A stretch of 13,818 nt of DNA from CAKSST01 sp045535505 (GTDB taxonomy: Bacteria > Bacillota > Clostridia > Oscillospirales > Acutalibacteraceae), in contig JAZSLU010000027.1 in NCBI GenBank assembly GCA_045535505.1, positions 1 through 13,818 of the forward strand, given 5' to 3'. The notes beneath the pieces are model-generated. The model was not told where the DNA came from. It searched no databases and worked only from the letters and a program-made list of their open reading frames with translations. Positions 7,096-12,454 of the stretch are shown here, one piece after another. The first letter of the stretch is position 1, and every line of letters begins with the position of its first letter. The position numbers were made by a program, and so were the translations under genes.

Positions 7096-8004
7096 TTATT
7101 GTCCGTCTATGTAACGACAAGCAGCAAGTGCCGCAACAGCGCCATCAGCGCAGGCTGTAGTCACCTGACGTACGAATTTGCTGCGGCAGTCACCCGCAAC
7201 AAACACACCCGGAGTTTTTGTAAGGCAAAACTCATCGCTGTCGGCGTATCCATACTCATTAAGAGCAATTATATTATTAAAAGGTTCGTTCTGTGGCAAA
7301 AGACCAATGGCAACAAACATACCGTCGATGGTAACAATAGAAAGTTCACCCGTATCCTGATGCCTTATTTCTATTGCCTCAAGGTCACGCTCGCCGATAA
7401 GACGGTTGACAACAGCGCTTGTAATAAAAGCAACGTTGCTTTTGCTTTTAAGTTGTTCAAGCAATCGCTCTTCGCCTGTAAAACGGTCAAGATTTTGTAC
7501 TAATATAACCTTTTTGCAACCCTCGCTCAAAAGCAAAGCCTCTTGTAATGCGCTGTTTCCGCCACCGATTACAGCAACCGTTTTGTCCTTGTAGAAAGCG
7601 CCGTCACAAACAGCGCAAAAAGAAATGCCCTCGCCTACAAACTGTTCTTCACGCTCAAGACCAAGAAGACGATGTTTTGCACCGGTTGCAATAATAACGG
7701 TCGCACCGATAAAGTCACCGCTGTCGGTGACAACAGTTTTGTTTGCGCCGTTGTCCTTAACGCCGGTAACGGTGGCAATTTCAATATCGGCACCCTGCTC
7801 CATAACCTGCTCGGTAAGTTTTTCTGCAAACTCGTTACCGCTCAAAGATACAAAACCCGGTATGTTTTCCACTTTGGGAGAATAGGTGATTTGTCCACCA
7901 AAGCCGCCTTTTTCAATAATAAGAACATTTTTGTTTGCACGCAAAGCATAAAGAGCAGCAGTAAGACCGGCAGGACCGCCACCTATAACAATAACGTCAT
8001 ACAT
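7096..8004 (-). CDS. trxB: Thioredoxin reductase-like flavoprotein with atypical pyridine-nucleotide site
   Basis: A 302-residue low-molecular-weight thioredoxin reductase. The FAD-binding GGGPAG (8-13), the redox-active CAVC (C130-C133), a second nucleotide-fold motif GGGNSA (147-152) and the C-terminal FAD-binding VAGD (269-272) are all present. The enzyme passes electrons through FAD and the dithiol to a thioredoxin or glutaredoxin. At the place where NADPH-dependent enzymes carry HRRxxxR, this protein reads VQNLDRFTGEER (169-180), with no basic triplet for the 2'-phosphate. So the electron source may be NADH or ferredoxin, as in the known ferredoxin-linked flavin thioredoxin reductases of clostridia. 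AAGGAG lies about 10 nt before ATG. It follows nrdD by 65 bp on the same strand, which points to reduction of the redoxin domain fused to NrdD. Confidence 0.93.
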   Translation of the reverse strand: MYDVIVIGGGPAGLTAALYALRANKNVLIIEKGGFGGQITYSPKVENIPGFVSLSGNEFAEKLTEQVMEQGADIEIATVTGVKDNGANKTVVTDSGDFIGATVIIATGAKHRLLGLEREEQFVGEGISFCAVCDGAFYKDKTVAVIGGGNSALQEALLLSEGCKKVILVQNLDRFTGEERLLEQLKSKSNVAFITSAVVNRLIGERDLEAIEIRHQDTGELSIVTIDGMFVAIGLLPQNEPFNNIIALNEYGYADSDEFCLTKTPGVFVAGDCRSKFVRQVTTACADGAVAALAACRYIDGQ

Positions 8005-8031
8005 TATAATAAATCTCCTTTTAATATTGAA

Positions 8032-8058
8032 TGTGGCACGGCAAAATGCCGTGCCACA
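8032..8058 (-). repeat. Perfect 12-bp stem-loop between nrdD and trxB
   Basis: The arms TGTGGCACGGCA (8032-8043) and TGCCGTGCCACA (8047-8058) pair perfectly around AAA. On the minus strand no U run follows (ATTCAATATTAAAA), so it is not a standard terminator. An intercistronic mRNA-stabilising or processing hairpin that sets nrdD and trxB levels is likely. The arms share the GCACGGC/GCCGTGC core with the hairpin at 13763-13789. Confidence 0.75.
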
Positions 8059-8069
8059 GCGTTTATTGA

Positions 8070-10454
8070 TTATTCAATATTCTCAATGAATTTTTTGATA
8101 TCCGAAACGCCTGCATATTTTGCAAAACCGTCAGCCGTCTGAACAACAAGTGTGGGAGCCTGACGAACACCAAATTGATTTACTAAATCAACATTTTCTT
8201 CGGCAATAAGCTTTTCAAACTCAATACCTGCTTTTTGTAATAATGCTACTGCTATTTTGCAGTTGGGGCAGGTTGCTGTTGCAAAGAGTGTTATTGCTGC
8301 AACGTCAGTTTTAACATTGGTTGCAGGTGCCAAAACTTCTTGAGCGGCTTCGGCTTGACAACCGCATCTGTTAAGTTTTGAGTTTTCAATGTTGTAAACC
8401 AAACGGTCTTTATACTCTTGCGATTTACCGTCGTTCCAGTTCTGAACGGGACGATAGTAACCTGTGATACGGCTGTAAACCTCTGTGGTTTCGTGACAGT
8501 CGGGGCAGGTGTAAACCTCGCCGTTGATATAACCGTGGTTCTTACATACAGAGTATGTGGGCGACATTGTGTAATAGGGAAGCTTAAAGTTTTCAGCAAT
8601 CTTTCTTACCAATGTTGCGGCTGCCTGCCAATCAGGCAACTTCTCACCAAGGAATGCATGGAAAACTGTACCCGAGGTGTAAAGTGTTTGTAACTCGTCT
8701 TGAATTTCAAGAGCGGTAAAGATATCCTCTGTGTAACCAACAGGCAAGTGTGAAGAGTTGGTGTAGTAAGGTGTGTCGTCTTCAGCTTTTGCAGCAGTAA
8801 CAATGTTAGGATAACGCTTAACGTCATGCTTTGCAAGACGGAAAGATGTGCTCTCTGCAGGGGTTGCTTCAAGGTTATAAAGGTCGCCGTACTGCTCTTG
8901 ATAGTCAGAAAGGCGCTCGCGCATATGGTTAAGAACCTGTTTTGAGAATTCTTGAGTTTCGGCGTGAGTCATATCCTTTTTAATCCATTTAGCGTTAAGA
9001 CCGGCTTCGTTCATACCAACAAGACCAATAGTTGAGAAGTGGTTGTTGAATGTGCCGAGGTAACGCTTGGTATAGGGATAAAGACCTTCTTCAAGCAACT
9101 TTGTAATAATGTTACGTTTGATTTTGAGTGAACGTGCAGAAACGTCCATCAAATGATCAAGTCTTCTGTAAAAGTCTGCCTCATTTTCTGCAAGGTAAGC
9201 AATACGAGGCATATTAATGGTAACAACACCAACAGAACCTGTTGATTCGCCGCTACCGAAGAAACCACCCGATTTTTTGCGAAGTTCACGCAAATCAAGA
9301 CGCAGTCTGCAGCACATTGAACGAACGTCTGATGGTTCCATATCACTGTTGATATAGTTTGAGAAATAAGGTGTGCCGTATTTTGCGGTCATTTCAAACA
9401 AAAGACGGTTATTCTCGGTATCAGACCAGTCAAAATCACGAGTGATTGAGTAGGTGGGGATAGGATACTGGAAGCCGCGACCGTTTGCGTCGCCTTCAAT
9501 CATAATCTCAATAAATGCTTTATTGATCATATCCATTTCGGCTTTACAGTCTTTATATTTGAAATCCATCTCTTTGCCGCCAACAATACAGTTAAGCTCG
9601 GCTAAATCGTTAGGAACGGTCCAGTCTAAAGTAATGTTGGTAAAGGGTGACTGTGTACCCCAACGTGAAGGAGTGTTGACACCATAAATAAATGACTGGA
9701 TGCACTGTTTGACCTCTTTGTAGTTAAGGTTGTCCACCTTTACAAAAGGTGCAAGATATGTGTCAAAAGAGGAGAAAGCCTGAGCGCCTGCCCATTCGTT
9801 TTGCATAATACCAAGGAAGTTAACCATCTGGTTGCAAAGAGTTGCAAGATGGCTTGCGGGAGCAGAAGTAATCTTACCTGTTACGCCGCCGAGACCCTCC
9901 TGAATGAGCTGCTTGAGTGACCAACCTGCACAGTAGCCTGTGAGCATTGAGAGATCGTGGATGTGAATATCTGCATTTCTGTGTGCATTTGCGATTTCGT
10001 CATCATAAATTTCGGAAAGCCAGTAGTTAGCTGTGATAGCGCCTGAGTTTGAAAGAATAAGACCACCAACAGAGTATGTAACTGTGGAATTCTCCTTAAC
10101 ACGCCAGTCAGTAACCTTAACGTAGCTGTCAACAAGCTCCTTGTAGTCAAGGATTGTTGATTTCATATTACGGATTTTCTCACGGTTCTTTCTGTAAAGA
10201 ATGTATGCCTTAGCAACATCTGCGTAGCCTGCCTGAACAAGAACTGCCTCTACGCTGTCCTGAATATCTTCAACTGCAATAAGATTATTTGAAACCTTTG
10301 GTTCAAAGTTTGCTGTAACCTTAAGAGCAAGGAAGTCAATTATATTATCGTTGTACTGTTTGTTGCAAGCCTCAAATGCCTGTCTGATAGCGATAGCAAT
10401 TTTCTCAATGGTAAACTCTGAGATTTTGCCGTCTCGTTTAATAACCTGATACAT
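8070..10454 (-). CDS. nrdD: Anaerobic (class III) ribonucleoside-triphosphate reductase with C-terminal redoxin domain
   Basis: A 794-residue glycyl-radical enzyme that reduces NTPs to dNTPs under anoxia. An ATP-cone allosteric domain covers about 1-95 (MYQVIKRDGK start). The ten-stranded barrel follows, with the candidate thiyl-radical cysteine C175 (TGYCAGW) and a cysteine pair in SMCCR (379-383). A zinc site is formed by C637, H640, C650 and C653. The glycyl-radical motif is SRITGYY, with G665 the predicted radical site, followed by NDGKSQEYKDR. Unlike classical NrdD (about 700 residues), the chain continues through a C-G-C motif (697-699) and a linker into a thioredoxin/glutaredoxin-like domain (719-794). 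This domain carries CPNC (C729-C732) and a cis-proline-type QAPT (765-768). NrdG, encoded upstream, would install the radical. AAGGAG precedes the ATG. Reduction by the fused redoxin rather than formate is inference. Confidence 0.96.
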   Translation of the reverse strand: MYQVIKRDGKISEFTIEKIAIAIRQAFEACNKQYNDNIIDFLALKVTANFEPKVSNNLIAVEDIQDSVEAVLVQAGYADVAKAYILYRKNREKIRNMKSTILDYKELVDSYVKVTDWRVKENSTVTYSVGGLILSNSGAITANYWLSEIYDDEIANAHRNADIHIHDLSMLTGYCAGWSLKQLIQEGLGGVTGKITSAPASHLATLCNQMVNFLGIMQNEWAGAQAFSSFDTYLAPFVKVDNLNYKEVKQCIQSFIYGVNTPSRWGTQSPFTNITLDWTVPNDLAELNCIVGGKEMDFKYKDCKAEMDMINKAFIEIMIEGDANGRGFQYPIPTYSITRDFDWSDTENNRLLFEMTAKYGTPYFSNYINSDMEPSDVRSMCCRLRLDLRELRKKSGGFFGSGESTGSVGVVTINMPRIAYLAENEADFYRRLDHLMDVSARSLKIKRNIITKLLEEGLYPYTKRYLGTFNNHFSTIGLVGMNEAGLNAKWIKKDMTHAETQEFSKQVLNHMRERLSDYQEQYGDLYNLEATPAESTSFRLAKHDVKRYPNIVTAAKAEDDTPYYTNSSHLPVGYTEDIFTALEIQDELQTLYTSGTVFHAFLGEKLPDWQAAATLVRKIAENFKLPYYTMSPTYSVCKNHGYINGEVYTCPDCHETTEVYSRITGYYRPVQNWNDGKSQEYKDRLVYNIENSKLNRCGCQAEAAQEVLAPATNVKTDVAAITLFATATCPNCKIAVALLQKAGIEFEKLIAEENVDLVNQFGVRQAPTLVVQTADGFAKYAGVSDIKKFIENIE

Positions 10455-10547
10455 ATTTCTCCTTCTTTCTTAAATATTTTTATAATGTTTTTAACATAAC
10501 ATATAACATCCACAGGAGCATAATGCCCTCTCGACGTTGCGTAAAAG

Positions 10548-10576
10548 ATAATAACAGATATATTGTACATTGTCAA
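10548..10576 (-). promoter_or_regulatory. Sigma-A promoter of nrdD-trxB
   Basis: On the minus strand there is a perfect -35 TTGACA (10576-10571), a 17-bp spacer and the -10 TATTAT (10553-10548) with an extended -10 TGT. The predicted start is near 10541, leaving a leader of about 87 nt. The two NrdR-type boxes lie just upstream of the -35. Confidence 0.86.
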
Positions 10577-10585
10577 TAGCTAAAC

Positions 10586-10601
10586 ACACAATATATAGTG
10601 T
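10586..10601. promoter_or_regulatory. NrdR box 1
   Basis: ACACAATATATAGTGT matches the published NrdR-box consensus acaCwAtATaTwGtgt at every position. It begins 9 bp upstream of the nrdD -35 box. NrdR is the ATP/dATP-sensing repressor of ribonucleotide reductase genes; its own gene is not in this window. Confidence 0.88.
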
Positions 10602-10627
10602 TTTTTTAAATTTATTTTTTTGCATAA

Positions 10628-10643
10628 ACACAATATATTGAAT
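10628..10643. promoter_or_regulatory. NrdR box 2
   Basis: ACACAATATATTGAAT keeps the full CwAtATaTwG core, with divergence only in the last bases. Its centre is 42 bp, about four DNA turns, from box 1, placing the two sites on the same face of the helix as expected for cooperative NrdR binding. Confidence 0.8.
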
Positions 10644-10732
10644 GTCTTTTGTTGATTTCTGTTAATAATGCACATAGTTGCATATGCTTATTTGTGTACT
10701 TTTACTTCATATTGCTTTTTCAGAAAAAATCA

Positions 10733-10772
10733 ACCACTATATCTTGTGTGTGCAAACACAAGATATAGTGGT
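10733..10772 (-). terminator. 17-bp perfect hairpin after nrdG, built from two inverted NrdR-like boxes; probable terminator
   Basis: The arm ACCACTATATCTTGTGT (10733-10749) is exactly complementary to ACACAAGATATAGTGGT (10756-10772), with the loop GTGCAA. On the minus strand, in the direction of nrdG transcription, it is followed by TGATTTTTTC, so it can act as an intrinsic terminator. Each arm also fits the NrdR consensus with one mismatch in the core (CAAGATATAG). It may be an operator pair, a terminator, or both. Confidence 0.7.
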
Positions 10773-10801
10773 CATCAACTGTTTTTTTCTGTTTTTGCGG
10801 C

Positions 10802-11491
10802 TTATATGCCCCTTAGCTCTGCTGTAGGAATAAACTCCCTTACAGCGCAAAGCATCTCCTGCATTTCTGATTTAGATACACCCTTGCAGGTGCTGTCAAT
10901 AAGCATGCCTGAATCAACAAAGTTCTGCAAGAAATACTTTGGTGAGCCCTGTAGCCATTGTGCAATGCTTCGCATATCCTCAACAGTATGAAAATCAGAG
11001 GTTACTGTTGTTCTGAATTCGTAATCTACTTCACTATTTCGCAGGAGCTCTATGCTTTCTTCAACCGTGCTTATATCAAATGACTGCAAGCCGATTGTCA
11101 GGGCATATTTCTCCTTACTGTTTTTAATATCCATTGCAACGTAATCCACAAGACCAAGGTCGAGAATATCCTTAAGCTTTTCAGGGAAGCTTCCGTTTGT
11201 ATCCAGCTTTACGCTGACACCTGCACACCTGAGCTCATACAAAAATCTTTCAATATCCTTTTGAAGAAGTGGCTCGCCACCTGTAACGGCTACCCCTTCG
11301 ATTACACCCTTGCGTCTTTCGAGATGCTGAAAAATCTCTTTTTCCGTATACTCTATATCATCCATTTCCGTCACAAGTAAAGCGTTGTGGCAGAACGGAC
11401 ACCTGAAATTACATCCACCGGTAAACACAGTACAGGCGACCTTACCGGGGTAATCCAACAAAGTAAGCTTCTGAAATCCTTTAATAATCAT
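10802..11491 (-). CDS. nrdG: Anaerobic ribonucleotide reductase activating protein (radical SAM)
   Basis: A 229-residue radical-SAM protein. The CX3CX2C cluster motif is C27, C31 and C34 within GGCNFRCPFCHN, followed by VTGGEPLLQ (69-77), the SAM-binding GGEP element. The start MIIKGFQKLTLLDYPGKVA is typical of the short NrdG-like activases (the TIGR02495/NrdG2 type). The enzyme cleaves S-adenosylmethionine to make the glycyl radical on NrdD, encoded next on the same strand. The frame extends to a TTG at 11512, but that codon lies inside a hairpin stem. The ATG at 11491 matches the family start and has GGGTGAT just upstream. It has its own promoter and a terminator-like hairpin after it, so nrdG and nrdD may be separate transcripts. 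Confidence 0.92.
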   Translation of the reverse strand: MIIKGFQKLTLLDYPGKVACTVFTGGCNFRCPFCHNALLVTEMDDIEYTEKEIFQHLERRKGVIEGVAVTGGEPLLQKDIERFLYELRCAGVSVKLDTNGSFPEKLKDILDLGLVDYVAMDIKNSKEKYALTIGLQSFDISTVEESIELLRNSEVDYEFRTTVTSDFHTVEDMRSIAQWLQGSPKYFLQNFVDSGMLIDSTCKGVSKSEMQEMLCAVREFIPTAELRGI

Positions 11492-11505
11492 TTTATCACC
11501 CAAAA

Positions 11506-11526
11506 AATCCAATATCTCCTTGGATT
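11506..11526 (-). promoter_or_regulatory. Leader hairpin of nrdG with the AGGAG in its loop
   Basis: On the minus strand AATCCAA (11526-11520) pairs with TTGGATT (11512-11506), enclosing the loop GGAGATA, and is followed directly by a T run. It lies between the promoter and the ATG at 11491. It could act as a weak attenuator or as a ribosome-binding structure; there is no direct support for either. Confidence 0.45.
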
Positions 11527-11548
11527 GTGTATTTGAATTTGTAAGAAA

Positions 11549-11576
11549 ATTATATAACAGTTTTTTTGCAAGTCAA
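11549..11576 (-). promoter_or_regulatory. Sigma-A promoter of nrdG
   Basis: On the minus strand the -35 is TTGACT (11576-11571) and the -10 is TATAAT (11554-11549), with a 16-bp spacer. The predicted start is near 11542, about 50 nt before the ATG at 11491. Two identical palindromes lie immediately upstream of the -35. Confidence 0.8.
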
Positions 11577-11578
11577 CC

Positions 11579-11611
11579 TTTTTTGCCAAAAAACCGTTTT
11601 TTGCCAAAAAA
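11579..11611. repeat. Tandem copies of a 15-bp palindrome, candidate operator
   Basis: TTTTTTGCCAAAAAA occurs exactly twice, at 11579-11593 and 11597-11611, with an 18-bp period. Each copy is a 7+1+7 palindrome. They lie in the divergent region between nrdG and the secreted-protein genes, with the first copy 2 bp upstream of the nrdG -35. A transcription factor site or a curved A-tract/T-tract upstream element are both possible. Confidence 0.65.
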
Positions 11612-11676
11612 TGTGTTTTTTCAATATATGTACACTATTGTACAATATATATAATAAAATACCTATATTTTGTGTA

Positions 11677-11705
11677 TTTACATTTGCGAAACTTTGTGAT
11701 ATAAT
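11677..11705 (+). promoter_or_regulatory. Sigma-A promoter of the two secreted-protein genes
   Basis: TTTACA (11677-11682), a 17-bp spacer and TATAAT (11700-11705), with an extended -10 TGA. The predicted start is near 11712 and the leader is about 41 nt. TGTACA occurs at 11629-11634 and 11639-11644, exactly 10 bp apart, upstream of this promoter. Confidence 0.82.
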
Positions 11706-11752
11706 ATCGTTACTAATAGTGTATACTAAACACAACCATGGAGGAATTTATC

Positions 11753-12442
11753 ATGAAAGCAAAAAGAACACTTGCTGTTTTGTTGGTAGCAATTATGCTT
11801 CTTGTTCCGTTTGCATCATCTGTAAGTGCTGCTGCACCTACACTTGTAAGCGGACCAATCATCACAGCATACACAGACGCTGAATACTTCAACCCATATG
11901 GTATTGTAGTTTCAGTAGACGGAGAAGAGGTTGCATACACTCCTGACAATGCAAGCTTCAAATTCGTACCGGCTCTTAACGAGCTGCTCAGCACAACAGA
12001 CGTTGTTATGCTCGACGAAAACAACGTTGCAAAGGACGAAAACGGCTATACACTCTACACAACAGATGTTTCTATTTACTATGATGAACAGCTTGTTGCT
12101 ATTGTTACGGTAGACGTTACTCATACTTGGGGCGACACAGTTTGCTTCGACAACAACTACCACGGCAGAAACTGCACCGGTTGTGGCATTGTAGATGAGG
12201 TTACCTTCTCAGCACACAACGTTTCAGAGTACATTCCAAATGACGACGGTGGTCTTTTCATTCAGCAGAGTGAAACAGGCGTTTGCGATGATTGCAAGGC
12301 AGAAATCACAAGAAAGATTCCCGGTACAGAAAAGTTTAACTCTATTTTCACCGGTGACTACACCGAAACAGAGAATACAATTCTTACATATCTTTCTGCG
12401 ATTCTCGTTACACTCATTCAGTTCTTAGCAGGCATCAGATAA
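11753..12442 (+). CDS. Secreted protein with C-terminal double-CxxC module, family unknown
   Basis: The 229-residue product is not recognised as a named family. A clear Sec signal peptide (KAKR, then a hydrophobic core at 6-20, likely cleaved after SVSA near residue 26) is followed by a beta-rich acidic region (about 27-120). The C-terminal module has HTW (124-126), YHGRNCTGCG (H137, C141, C144), H155 and GVCDDCKAEIT (C178, C181). Then come PGTEKFN (190-196) and a hydrophobic helix (about 210-227) running to the C-terminus. The Cys/His spacing suggests metal binding or disulfides outside the cell; the last helix suggests membrane retention. The ATG at 11753 is chosen because GGAGGA (11740-11745) precedes it by 7 nt; an upstream in-frame ATG at 11738 overlaps that site. 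The downstream gene, 12 bp away, encodes a protein with the same module. Confidence 0.85.
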   Translation: MKAKRTLAVLLVAIMLLVPFASSVSAAAPTLVSGPIITAYTDAEYFNPYGIVVSVDGEEVAYTPDNASFKFVPALNELLSTTDVVMLDENNVAKDENGYTLYTTDVSIYYDEQLVAIVTVDVTHTWGDTVCFDNNYHGRNCTGCGIVDEVTFSAHNVSEYIPNDDGGLFIQQSETGVCDDCKAEITRKIPGTEKFNSIFTGDYTETENTILTYLSAILVTLIQFLAGIR

Positions 12443-12454
12443 GGAGGCACCAAA

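Larger units (their letters stand above)
10455..10801. other. 347-bp nrdG-nrdD spacer: regulatory only, no gene
   Basis: This stretch contains the nrdD promoter and its leader of about 87 nt, NrdR boxes 1 and 2, an AT-rich segment (10644-10732) in which I see no feature, and the long hairpin at 10733-10772. Short open frames overlapping it lack ribosome binding sites and any protein-like composition. Confidence 0.75.

Noticed and set aside
8032..8058. Hairpin read as an intrinsic terminator between nrdD and trxB
   Set aside because: No U run follows the stem in the direction of transcription, and trxB has no convincing promoter of its own in the 65-bp gap.
10340..10576. 78-residue minus-strand frame overlapping the start of nrdD and its promoter
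   Set aside because: It starts upstream of the predicted transcription start region and overlaps nrdD in another frame, with no ribosome binding site.
11738..11752. Five-residue N-terminal extension (MEEFI) of the first secreted protein
   Set aside because: The upstream ATG overlaps the GGAGGA site that serves the ATG at 11753, and an acidic stretch before KAKR would spoil the signal peptide.
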